A stretch of DNA of 34,355 bases from Nitrospirota bacterium (GTDB lineage: Bacteria; Nitrospirota; Nitrospiria; Nitrospirales; Nitrospiraceae): assembly GCA_013388555.1 (NCBI GenBank), contig JACAFD010000071.1, forward strand, positions 1 through 34,355, written 5' to 3'. Positions within the stretch are counted from its first letter, which is position 1. The number at the start of each line of letters is the position of its first letter. Positions 1-8,598 of the stretch are shown in pieces. Under the pieces are notes generated by a model. The model saw nothing but the letters and a program-made list of their open reading frames with translations. It made no database searches and was not told the origin of the DNA. The position numbers and the translations under genes were made by a program.

Positions 1-1
1 G

Positions 2-787
2 GAAAGCGCCGCCCGAGTTGCGCTCATCGGCCAAACGATCGTCGGGAATCTGTTTGAACCGGGCGAAGAGCCGGTGGGGGCGGTGATTCGCATCAAGAAC
101 GTCCCGTTCCATGTCATTGGAGTCCTTGCGCCGAAAGGCCAGTCTGCGCAAGGGGCCGATCAGGACGATGTGGTGTTCATCCCTTTCAGCACGGCGGAAC
201 GGAAGGTGTTCGGGACGTCGTTTATCGGATCCGTCGGGGCGATGTTCGGCTCGACGGATCAGGTTGAGGATTTGCCGATGGCCGCCGAGCAGATTCGAGA
301 GGTGTTACGGGCACGGCACCGGCTTCAGGCAGAGCAGAACGATGACTTCACGATCCGGACGCAGGTTGATATTGGGAAGGTGCAAGAGGGCGCCAGCGAG
401 ACCTTAACGATGATGTTATTTGCGGTTGCCTCTGTGTCCTTGTTAGTCGGAGGGATCGGGATCATGAATATCTTGCTTGTCTCTGTGACGGAACGGACGA
501 GAGAGATCGGGGTCCGCATGGCGGTGGGAGCAAAACGCCGGCACATCATGATGCAGTTCTTGATCGAGGCCATGACCTTAAGCCTGGTGGGAGGTGTGTT
601 GGGCATCGTACTCGGGATTGCCGGGACCAAATTGACGACACTGATTGCCGGATGGCCGACCATCATTTCCGGCAACGTCATTGGAATCGCATTCTTCTTC
701 TCGCTTGCGGTCGGTCTGTTCTTCGGACTGTACCCTGCCAGCAAGGCCTCTCGACTGAATCCTATCGAAGCTCTCCGGTATGAATAG
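2..787 (+). CDS. ABC transporter permease, MacB/FtsX family (5'-truncated by window edge)
   Basis: Frame is open from base 2 (ESAARVALIGQTIVGNLFEPGEEPVGAVIRIK...); C-terminal FtsX-type TM region with GGIGIMNILLVSVTERTREIGVRMAVGAKRRHI and ending LYPASKASRLNPIEALRYE. Confidence 0.93.
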   Translation, partial: ESAARVALIGQTIVGNLFEPGEEPVGAVIRIKNVPFHVIGVLAPKGQSAQGADQDDVVFIPFSTAERKVFGTSFIGSVGAMFGSTDQVEDLPMAAEQIREVLRARHRLQAEQNDDFTIRTQVDIGKVQEGASETLTMMLFAVASVSLLVGGIGIMNILLVSVTERTREIGVRMAVGAKRRHIMMQFLIEAMTLSLVGGVLGIVLGIAGTKLTTLIAGWPTIISGNVIGIAFFFSLAVGLFFGLYPASKASRLNPIEALRYE

Positions 788-872
788 GTGTAGGCCTTCC
801 CCTGTGGGCTCCGCGCGCCGGTTTCGCGACACGGCTCCGCAATTTTGCAACGAACCGTCATAACGAATGTGG

Positions 873-1295
873 CTAGAACCTTGATGTAGGCGTCAGATGC
901 ACTTCGATGCGAGGGTTGTCTTTATCGAGGTATTTGTACAGGTGGGTTTCCACGATGCGGTTGTCGTTGATGCCGAGTCCCTCACAGAGGGCATCCTGTG
1001 CGATCTTGAGTCCGCCATCGACATCCCGTCGTAGGGCCGAGGTAAAAAAGAACCGGATGGACAGAGCGAGCCACTCCGATTGGAGTCGTGCAAGTAGGTG
1101 AGCCCGGTGAGCAGACTGCGCCAGCTTCAACCACACGAGTTGCCCTACCTGAATCTTGTAGGCGCGACCAGCCGAAGAGATCAATCGCCGGCCGTTCACT
1201 GTGGCGTATTGGTGGTTCACACTGGGAGGCACAGGGAGTGTCAAGACTACCGCATGGTTCCCGATCGGTGGGTGTAAAGGTAGGGGTGCAGGCAT
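873..1295 (-). CDS. RusA-like Holliday junction resolvase / endodeoxyribonuclease
   Basis: LPVPPSVNHQYATVNGRRLISSAGRAYK... plus RRDVDGGLKIAQDALCEGLGINDNRIVE matches the RusA family pattern (D-x-DN/DG, K, D). The ORF is open further upstream; the start at 1295 is my choice. Confidence 0.8.
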   Translation of the reverse strand: MPAPLPLHPPIGNHAVVLTLPVPPSVNHQYATVNGRRLISSAGRAYKIQVGQLVWLKLAQSAHRAHLLARLQSEWLALSIRFFFTSALRRDVDGGLKIAQDALCEGLGINDNRIVETHLYKYLDKDNPRIEVHLTPTSRF

Positions 1296-1434
1296 ACGGG
1301 AATTCGGAGTCGTTCTGGTGGGAATACGTGTGACCGCAACTCTCTTTTCAGGGTTTCGGTAGGAGGCGATGCGAACAGCTCGCGGAGTAGAAGGAAATCG
1401 GGGCGGACGCCGAAACATAGGCATGCGTTTGAGC

Positions 1435-1875
1435 TTACAGAAGATTGAGGATCTTTGACATGTTCTGCTCGTACCGCTCTTCAGATTGGGAGATATAACG
1501 GCGCCATGTGCTCGGATTCCAGATCTCCATGCGATGGTACAAGCCAACGAGAATGATTTCCTGGTCCTCGTCTAACGGAATAATCTTTCTGAGCCGACTC
1601 GGAATCAGGATACGGCCGGCTTTGTCGAGTTCCGATGTGCCGGCTTCTGAGACGACGAAGTGCATGAATAGCCGACTCTGGTCTTCGTCGAGGGTGGTTT
1701 TTGTCCGTTCGAGGACTTTTTCCCATTCTTTCATAGAGTAGATGAGCGTCGATTCTTCGGGCCCTTTCAGGAAGACGACAGCCTGTCCCTCCGACTCGAC
1801 CTGCTCTCGGATCGGTGAGGGGACAATAAACCGCCCCTTCTCATCCACTTTGCAGAGGTATTCCCCGGCGAACAT
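1435..1875 (-). CDS. mraZ: Transcriptional regulator MraZ
   Basis: MFAGEYLCKVDEKGRFIVPSPIRE... and second AbrB-like repeat ELDKAGRILIPSRLRK; internal Met of the 178-aa ORF chosen as start. Confidence 0.92.
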   Translation of the reverse strand: MFAGEYLCKVDEKGRFIVPSPIREQVESEGQAVVFLKGPEESTLIYSMKEWEKVLERTKTTLDEDQSRLFMHFVVSEAGTSELDKAGRILIPSRLRKIIPLDEDQEIILVGLYHRMEIWNPSTWRRYISQSEERYEQNMSKILNLL

Positions 1876-1891
1876 CAGTGTAGCCTGTCCT

Positions 1892-2089
1892 TTACGACGC
1901 CAGCGTGGCTCTGGTGCGATCGCGAATCCACTGCTCGAGATCCGAGCGTACGAAGCGCCATTCTTTTCCAAGCTTGAAAGCGGGAATCTGGCGACTCCTG
2001 AGATAACGATAGAGCGTGCGTTGGGTGATCTTGAGATAGAGGCACGTCTCCTCCGCCGTCATCAGCTCGCTCTTGGGCTCTCTGGCCAT
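1892..2089 (-). CDS. Helix-turn-helix (excisionase/MerR-like) DNA-binding protein
   Basis: 65 aa; MTAEETCLYLKITQRTLYRYLRSRQIPAFKLGKEWRFVRSDLEQWI is the typical excisionase-family HTH. Confidence 0.85.
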   Translation of the reverse strand: MAREPKSELMTAEETCLYLKITQRTLYRYLRSRQIPAFKLGKEWRFVRSDLEQWIRDRTRATLAS

Positions 2090-2185
2090 TGAAGAACCTG
2101 ACTTGATAGGGGTCCATATGCCTCACGAGGCTTCAGATACAGTCGCCAGCGTAGGGAAATTACCACGATCTGTCAAGTGAAAATA

Positions 2186-2204
2186 TATGACAATTCCTGT
2201 CATA
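2186..2204. promoter_or_regulatory. Perfect 7-5-7 inverted repeat TATGACA-ATTCC-TGTCATA, putative operator upstream of HTH-mraZ
   Basis: Read directly; additional TGTCA copies at 2171-2175 and 2208-2212. Confidence 0.5.
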
Positions 2205-2544
2205 GTCTGTCAGTGCCATCCGATTCCATGCTACCGGTTTCGTCGGACTCCATCGCCTCTAAAACATCGTCGCCAAGGTCTTCCCCCATCTCCTCTCCCA
2301 TAGTTTTCATGAATCGAGCCATGCTCTTAGGATCATTTTCATCGAGTCCTGCAAGATTACTGGGATTCGCCAAGTCCTCAAGGCGAGCCTCTTCGGATTT
2401 CGGCGTGGCAAATCGAGACAGGATTCGTTCCACCCGGGCACTCTTGCAATGGGAGCAGCCTGCCGGTGCCTGGTTGGCTGGCATCAATACGAGGATTGTG
2501 TTGCGTTTGTTACAGTCGAGGCAGCGGTATTCGTACAACGGCAT
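2200..2544 (-). CDS. FmdB-family zinc ribbon protein
   Basis: MPLYEYRCLDCNKRNTILVLMPANQAPAGCSHCKSARVERILSRF; CxxC pairs of the FmdB zinc ribbon. Confidence 0.88.
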   Translation of the reverse strand: MPLYEYRCLDCNKRNTILVLMPANQAPAGCSHCKSARVERILSRFATPKSEEARLEDLANPSNLAGLDENDPKSMARFMKTMGEEMGEDLGDDVLEAMESDETGSMESDGTDRL

Positions 2545-2547
2545 CGA

Positions 2548-3369
2548 TCATATTCCTATGGTTGTCAGGGACGGTGGTGCTTGCTCGGCGAAGTGGCGAT
2601 CCGGTACCAGGTCCGTATCGACAGTTCTGGCCAGAGTCAAGGCAAAGACGGGTCCGGCCCCGGCTTTCCGTAGGGTCTTTGCACATTCATTCAGTGTCGT
2701 ACCGGTGGTAAACACGTCGTCCACGAGGAGGATGCGTTTCTCGGCGATGTCTTGTGGTTTTCGGATGGCGAATGCCTTCCGCAGATTTCGCAACCGCGCC
2801 TGCCTCGTTAACGTGGTTTGGGGATCGGTGGCAGCGATTCTGACGAGGTTGGTGGCCCAAACCGGGAGAGCCAGATAACGACCGAGCTGATCGGCCAGCA
2901 GCAAAGATTGGTTGAATTCACGAGTGCGTAAGCGGGCCGGGTGTAAGGGTACAGGAATGATCACATCGACATCGATTCCGCTTGGCAGAGCGCCGATCAT
3001 GAGGCGCGCCAGTGGTTGTGCCAGCGTATGTTTACCCCGGTATTTAAACGAGCAGATAGCTTCTCGCAGTGGTGGAAGGTAGGGGAACAGGGTCCAGGCT
3101 CGTTGGAAATCCGGTGGCCTTTCCTGACACTGTTGGCATTGATGGTTTGGCGTATAGTGTGTGGCCTCTTGCGATACAAACGGCTGATCGCAGCGGGCAC
3201 AAGCCGGCTGCTGGAACGGGCGGATGGTGTGCCAGCATGCAGTACAGAAGAAAGGCACAGGGTCCGTGCTGAGTGACCGGCCACAGGCGATGCATTCCAC
3301 CGGCAACACGAACCGGATGGCCTGACGGCACCATCCGGTGAGTCGATCCCGTGTAGTGTCACGCAACAT
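2548..3369 (-). CDS. comF: ComF family protein (phosphoribosyltransferase)
   Basis: N-terminal CxxC zinc finger (CIACGRSL...FCTACW), FNQSLLLA, and PRTase motif RILLVDDVFTTGTTLNECAKTLRKAGA. Confidence 0.9.
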   Translation of the reverse strand: MLRDTTRDRLTGWCRQAIRFVLPVECIACGRSLSTDPVPFFCTACWHTIRPFQQPACARCDQPFVSQEATHYTPNHQCQQCQERPPDFQRAWTLFPYLPPLREAICSFKYRGKHTLAQPLARLMIGALPSGIDVDVIIPVPLHPARLRTREFNQSLLLADQLGRYLALPVWATNLVRIAATDPQTTLTRQARLRNLRKAFAIRKPQDIAEKRILLVDDVFTTGTTLNECAKTLRKAGAGPVFALTLARTVDTDLVPDRHFAEQAPPSLTTIGI

Positions 3370-3517
3370 CGTAGAGAAGCTCTCTAATCAATGTGTGTAT
3401 GATTCTTCTAAGAGAAAGTGCCGTGCCTGTCAAGGTTGTCCGTCTGTAAATGGTTGTGATATACGTGACGCGCGAGACAGGCACGATGAAAGGGAAAGGC
3501 GGGACGGGCGAGAACGG

Positions 3518-3612
3518 ATGGTTTGCCTTGTTTGTTAGGTCTGTTTGGTTGAACTTGACTCACCAGACAAACAAAATAATCCAGGTGAACCAGATCAACC
3601 CGACCCGCCCAT
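3518..3612. repeat. Degenerate short-period repeat (TTGTTTGTTAGGTCTGTTTGGTT... / CACCAGACAAACAAAAT...CAGGTGAACCAGATCAACC)
   Basis: Recurrent (C)CAGA-(C/T)-(A)AAC-like units and their complements by eye, in the gap between comF and the ABC ATPase. Confidence 0.4.
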
Positions 3613-3631
3613 CTATTTTTTGGGTTGGGGT

Positions 3632-4348
3632 ATGGAGCAGCAGATTGCAATGGTGAGATTCGACCAGGTGTCGAAAATTTATGAGCGGGGTGGCGAGACC
3701 ATCACCGGGCTTGATCGGGTCACAGTCGAAGTCGAGAAGGGAGACTTCTGTGCGTTTATCGGGCCCAGTGGCTGCGGGAAAAGTACATTACTCAATCTGG
3801 TTGCCGGACTGGATACGCCGACCTCGGGGACTATCCTCCTTGGAGGGCGGTCGACCAGCCAGTTCACGAGCGATGACTGGACGAGGATCAGGCGGGAAAC
3901 AGTCGGGATTGTTTTTCAAGCCTTCCATCTGATTCCCGGATTGACGGCAGTGGAAAATGTCGCATTTCCCCTGTTACTGCGCGGGGAACGAGGAGTCTCG
4001 GTCCGAGCTCGCGTCGAGGATGTGCTCGAGCTGGTTTCAATGACGGGGCGACGACACCATCGACCCAGCGAGCTTTCGGGCGGAGAGCAGCAGCGCGTGG
4101 CGATTGCGCGAGCGATCGTGCATCAGCCACAGATCCTTCTCGCCGACGAGCCAACAGGAAATTTGGATTCCCAGCATGGGGCTGAGATCATTATTCTCCT
4201 TCGATCACTCGTCGAGCGCTTTTGCCAAACCATCCTATTGGTCACTCACAGCACTGCGGCCGCGGAGGCTGCCGATTATGTCTGGTCCATGAAGGACGGG
4301 CAGCTCGTGTCGAAGACGAAGCATGAACCGGCCACGGTAGTGGTGTGA
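3632..4348 (+). CDS. ABC transporter ATP-binding protein (LolD/MacB/YbbA type)
   Basis: Walker A GPSGCGKSTL, signature LSGGEQQRVAIARA, Walker B ILLADEPTGNLD. Confidence 0.95.
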   Translation: MEQQIAMVRFDQVSKIYERGGETITGLDRVTVEVEKGDFCAFIGPSGCGKSTLLNLVAGLDTPTSGTILLGGRSTSQFTSDDWTRIRRETVGIVFQAFHLIPGLTAVENVAFPLLLRGERGVSVRARVEDVLELVSMTGRRHHRPSELSGGEQQRVAIARAIVHQPQILLADEPTGNLDSQHGAEIIILLRSLVERFCQTILLVTHSTAAAEAADYVWSMKDGQLVSKTKHEPATVVV

Positions 4349-5274
4349 TGGACCTTTCGATCACCATAGCCGGCGTACGATTCCCCAGCTGCGTTATGAA
4401 TGCCTCGGGGGCTCTCTGTGTCACGCATGAAGAGCTGTTGGCCCTCGGTCGATCTCGTGCCGGGGCCATCGTCACCAAATCGATGACGATTGAGCCCCGC
4501 GACGGCAATCCGACACCCCGATATTATGGATTTCCCGGAGGTTCTATCAATTCCATGGGCTTGCCGAATCTCGGGTACAGGGCGTATGCCGCGCTCATTC
4601 CCGAATTGAAGACATTTGGCAAACCGGTCATTGCCAGTGTGGCGGGTCTCTGTGAAGACGACTTCCAGATAATTGCCACTGTGATCAACGCGGCGAAGCC
4701 CGACTTGATCGAAGTCAATCTCTCTTGTCCCAACATCCCAGGCAAACCGCAGATTGGATATGACACAGAAGCTTCCGAACGTCTGCTGAAGCGGGTCCGA
4801 AAGGTAATCACGGTTCCGATGGGGGTCAAGCTGCCTCCGTATTTCGATCCGGCCCATCACTCAGCGATGGGATCAGTGATCGGTCGTTGCGGGGTTGATT
4901 TTCTCAACCTGATTAACTCGGTCGGCAACGGGCTCGTCGTCGATCCGGAGCATGAAGTGGTCGTCATCAAACCGAAGGGTGGCTTCGGCGGATTGGGTGG
5001 TGCGAGTATTAAGCCCGTGGCGCTGGCCAATGTGCGGGCCTTTTGGAAAATCTTTGAAGGGCGCATGCCGATTATCGGGACCGGCGGCGTGGTCAGCGGT
5101 GTGGATGCATTTGAACATCTGCTCTGTGGCGCGACGGCCGTGCAGATCGGGACGGTCTTGGTTGAGGAAGGGGTCAATGTATTCGATCGACTGGAAACGG
5201 AGCTAGTGGCACAGCTCAGCAAGAAAGGCTATGCGAGCTTGGAGGAGTGCCGGGGAAAGCTGAAGGAGTTGTAG
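4348..5274 (+). CDS. pyrD: Dihydroorotate dehydrogenase, class 1A-like
   Basis: NLSCPNIPGKPQIGYD, VKLPPYFDPAH, NSVGNGLVVDPEHEVVVIKPKGGFGGLGGASIKPVALANVRAF, GTGGVVSGVDAFEHLLCGATAVQIGT. The pattern is characteristic of lactococcal PyrDA-type class 1A enzymes. Confidence 0.92.
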   Translation: MDLSITIAGVRFPSCVMNASGALCVTHEELLALGRSRAGAIVTKSMTIEPRDGNPTPRYYGFPGGSINSMGLPNLGYRAYAALIPELKTFGKPVIASVAGLCEDDFQIIATVINAAKPDLIEVNLSCPNIPGKPQIGYDTEASERLLKRVRKVITVPMGVKLPPYFDPAHHSAMGSVIGRCGVDFLNLINSVGNGLVVDPEHEVVVIKPKGGFGGLGGASIKPVALANVRAFWKIFEGRMPIIGTGGVVSGVDAFEHLLCGATAVQIGTVLVEEGVNVFDRLETELVAQLSKKGYASLEECRGKLKEL

Positions 5275-5276
5275 GT

Positions 5277-5552
5277 CTACTTGGCTCCGAACGTCTTGGC
5301 AAGGAGGCCCAACTGCAGGGCTCGTCTGAGCAGTTGCGCAACATTTCTTACATTCAACCGTCGCATCAAGTTGAATCGGTGCACTTCGACCGTGCGCACG
5401 CTGATCTCCAGTGCCTCCGCAATCTCGCGGTTCGTGTGCCCGATCGACACCAGGCGAAGAATGTCACTCTGCCGAGGTGTGAGAAGATCGGTATCGATCT
5501 CTTCCTGTAGCGGTTGGACTTTTCGGCTCAGAACAATTCTCGCACCCATCAA
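5277..5552 (-). CDS. Stand-alone LuxR-type HTH regulator (DNA-binding domain only)
   Basis: LTPRQSDILRLVSIGHTNREIAEALEISVRTVEVHRFNLMRRLNVRNVAQLLRRA is the LuxR C-terminal HTH; no receiver or ligand domain. Confidence 0.88.
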   Translation of the reverse strand: MMGARIVLSRKVQPLQEEIDTDLLTPRQSDILRLVSIGHTNREIAEALEISVRTVEVHRFNLMRRLNVRNVAQLLRRALQLGLLAKTFGAK

Positions 5553-5682
5553 TTACCTCTCATCGTCAACTCACGCGAGTCTAGCAAAGGTGTGTATCGC
5601 TGTAAACGAAACTGCTAATTTGTGCAGGGCTACGTTCCTGGTCCAAAGGATTCGTTCAGTGAATACAGCCCTCAGGCCTTAG

Positions 5683-8301
5683 ATGACCAAACTATTCCCG
5701 CTCCACCTTGCTCTGATCCGTGCTCATGCTCTCCAGAGGCCATTTCGCGCTCTCCTCAGCATTGCTGGAGTGGCGCTAGGCGTTCTGGCCTCAGTGGGCA
5801 TCGGGACGGCGAACGTTCAAGTGCTGCGATCTTTCGAACAAGCCATCACGACAGTAGCCGGTTCCGCCACATTGGAAATTGTGGGCAACGATCTCGGAGT
5901 GGATGAGTCGGTCATTACGGCTGTCCGAGCGGTCGAAGGGGTTGTGAGCGCCGCTCCGGTCATTGAAGACTCGGTTGTGGTTGTCCAGGGGGATCTCCGT
6001 GGTCAAGCGCTTCAGATATTGGGGCTGGATCTACTTGCGGAGGTTGGAACGCGTGGATTTCGAATCTCGCAGACTGACAACGATGTCGCGCTGGAAGCGC
6101 TCTTGGCTCCAGACGCACTATACCTTGGTCGTCAGGTTGCAGCAGATCTGAACGTGGGAGTCGGCGCTGTCGTCGAGGTAACCGCTGGAGGGCGTCTTGC
6201 CAGGCTGCGAGTCGCAGGGCTCATCCACACCGAGGCGGAGGGTTCGACACTCTGGGATCGGCTTGCTGTTATGGATATTGCCGCGGCGCAGCTGTTGTTT
6301 CAATCATTCGGGCGGTTGGACCGGATCGAGTTGGTGACGGCGCCTGCTCGAATGCTCGAGGATGTCGTGACTTCCGTGCGCGCGGTTCTCCCTCCTCATC
6401 TCGTCGCACAAAGGCCAGCGCAACGGACAAAGCAGCTCGAAAACATGGTGTGGGCCTTCCAGCTTAATCTGTCAGTCATGAGCTGGGTCGGACTGCTCGT
6501 CGGAGCGTTCTTGATCTACAACACAATCGCCTTTGCTGTGGCGCAGCGGAGGCGCGAGATTGGTATTTATCGCGCACTCGGCATGACGGAGCGGCGGGTC
6601 GCCGGTCAGTTTCTGGTAGAAGCAGGCTTGCTCGGTCTGCTTGGTGGGCTATTGGGAGGTCTTGGCGGGGTCTGGCTTTCCAGGAGTTTGGTGTCGCTTG
6701 TGAGCAGGACGATCTCAGACCTCTATGCGCCGGTCACGTCCGGCGGGTTGATTCTATCGATGGACATGGTGACGCTCGCTGCAGTGGCAAAAGGAATTCT
6801 GCTCGGGACAGTTGTCTCGATGGTGGGGGCCTTAGGCCCCAGCGTGGAAGCTGGTAGGACTGTGACGGCCCGTGCTTTGGCACCGGGAGACTATGAATCG
6901 ACTCGTCAATTGAGAGTGGGCCTGCTTGGACGGATCAGCCTTATCTTGTTGGTGTTGGCAGGCCTCTGCTCGCTGATGGGTCCAGTCGGAGACCTGCCGC
7001 TGTTCGGCTATCTTGCGACAATATGTATTTTGGGGGCACTCTCCTGTTTTGCGCCCCTCTGTATCCAGGCGTTGAGTACGCGGCGCTCTCGCCAGGACGG
7101 CAAGACCTTGATGCTCGGGGGGAGCCTTCGGCATATTGCGGCAGACCAGGCAGCGCGCCATCCAGGCCGGAATGCGGTGACGGTGTCGGCGTTGATGGTG
7201 GGACTGTCTGTGATGATCGGTGTGGCTGTCATGGTCCGTAGCTTTCGTGACACGGTCGAGGTGTGGGTGGATGAGACGGTGATGGCTGATCTCATCGTGG
7301 CTCCGCAATCCTGGTTGCAGGGGAAACAGGTCGGGCAATCGTCCCGTGCCTTGCCTGGAACCTGGCGTTCGACTCTGTCGTCGATTGACGGCATTGCCGC
7401 GGTCGATGCCCTCAGGGAAATGTCTGTGGGCGTCGACGGACAGCCGGTGGCGTTAGTGTCACGGGATCTCCGGCTTCATGCGCGGCACAGCCGGTATCGG
7501 ATGGTTCGCGGAGATTCGACCGAAGCCCTGCAGCGAGCCGCCGAGACCGGCGGCACCCTCCTGTCGGAAGTGTTGGCGACTCGATTACAACTTCGGGAGG
7601 GGAACAAGGTCTCGATTACGACGCCGACAGGACATGTTGCTATGTCTGTCGAAGGGATCTTCTACGATTACGCGACCGACGGTGGGAAGATGGTGGTCGA
7701 TCGGGCCTGGTATCAGCGCGAATGGCGCGATCACTGGGTCACAGTGTTTGCGATCTACCTGGCTACAGGGGCTGATGCAGAACAAGTTCGGCAGTCGATT
7801 GTCACACATGTTACCGGGCTGGATGGAATGACGGTTCCACCACTGGTGATTCGAAACCACGAGTTGCGGCGAGAGATTCTCGAAATCTTCGACCGCTCCT
7901 TCGCATTGACCTATGTTCTTGAAGCTATCGCCGTATTGGTGGCTGTGCTCGGCATCGTGAATACCTTGGTGACGGCCGTGTTGGAGCGACGACGCGAATT
8001 TGCCTCGTTGCGGGCGATTGGTGCCAGCACGAGGCAGGTGGAGCGATTGGTCTTGTGGGAAGCGGCCTATCTCGGGTTGATCGGGGCAGTTCTAGGCGTT
8101 GTGGGAGGCCTGTTGCTCGCTTTGTTGCTCATCCATGTGATCAATAAACAATCTTTTGGCTGGACGATTCAGATGACGGTCCCAGGCGGATTGATTCTCC
8201 AAGCTGTCGGTCTCGCACTCACGGCTGCTCTGGTGGCAGGCTACTGGCCCGCACGATGGGCAGCCAGGCAGCCGGTGGTGGAGGGGTTGAGAGAAGAATA
8301 G
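5683..8301 (+). CDS. Large ABC transporter permease with two FtsX-like domains (YbbP/LolC-like)
   Basis: 872 aa; two FtsX-type regions (RRREIGIYRALGMTERRVAGQFLVEAGLLG and RRREFASLRAIGASTRQVERLVLWEAAYLG). Confidence 0.93.
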   Translation: MTKLFPLHLALIRAHALQRPFRALLSIAGVALGVLASVGIGTANVQVLRSFEQAITTVAGSATLEIVGNDLGVDESVITAVRAVEGVVSAAPVIEDSVVVVQGDLRGQALQILGLDLLAEVGTRGFRISQTDNDVALEALLAPDALYLGRQVAADLNVGVGAVVEVTAGGRLARLRVAGLIHTEAEGSTLWDRLAVMDIAAAQLLFQSFGRLDRIELVTAPARMLEDVVTSVRAVLPPHLVAQRPAQRTKQLENMVWAFQLNLSVMSWVGLLVGAFLIYNTIAFAVAQRRREIGIYRALGMTERRVAGQFLVEAGLLGLLGGLLGGLGGVWLSRSLVSLVSRTISDLYAPVTSGGLILSMDMVTLAAVAKGILLGTVVSMVGALGPSVEAGRTVTARALAPGDYESTRQLRVGLLGRISLILLVLAGLCSLMGPVGDLPLFGYLATICILGALSCFAPLCIQALSTRRSRQDGKTLMLGGSLRHIAADQAARHPGRNAVTVSALMVGLSVMIGVAVMVRSFRDTVEVWVDETVMADLIVAPQSWLQGKQVGQSSRALPGTWRSTLSSIDGIAAVDALREMSVGVDGQPVALVSRDLRLHARHSRYRMVRGDSTEALQRAAETGGTLLSEVLATRLQLREGNKVSITTPTGHVAMSVEGIFYDYATDGGKMVVDRAWYQREWRDHWVTVFAIYLATGADAEQVRQSIVTHVTGLDGMTVPPLVIRNHELRREILEIFDRSFALTYVLEAIAVLVAVLGIVNTLVTAVLERRREFASLRAIGASTRQVERLVLWEAAYLGLIGAVLGVVGGLLLALLLIHVINKQSFGWTIQMTVPGGLILQAVGLALTAALVAGYWPARWAARQPVVEGLREE

Positions 8302-8433
8302 ACAACCTAGGTCATTCCTGTCCTTGCGCAACGCGCGGCCTTGGCCACTCTCTTAACGAGAGATGAGGAGGATTGGAAGGCCCTCGCCCGGGCTCATGGC
8401 ACGTCTCGGGAAATCGATTGCGAAGCAATCGGA

Positions 8434-8474
8434 GGGTAGGGTGGGTGAAAAATGTCCGCCAGTGGGTGGGCGGG
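8434..8474 (+). other. G-tract cluster with G-quadruplex potential
   Basis: Six GGG tracts: GGGTAGGGTGGG ... GGGTGGGCGGG. Confidence 0.35.
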
Positions 8475-8598
8475 TGAGAAAGTAGCGCGCTTGGAATAAA
8501 CAAAGGTAGTCTCCCTTAAGAAGGGTCGATCAAGAATGAAAGAAGTGATACCCGCCGTGGAAGTAAAAGTGGCCACTGCTTTAGCGAGAGGTCTGTGG

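Noticed and set aside
6832-7338. 168-aa minus ORF within the permease
   Set aside because: His/Gln/Arg-rich shadow ORF inside a clear FtsX permease.
8394-8576. 60-aa minus ORF in the permease-bioB gap
   Set aside because: Covers the hairpin/G-tract region; Pro/Ser-rich composition reflects the complementary C-tracts, not protein-like.
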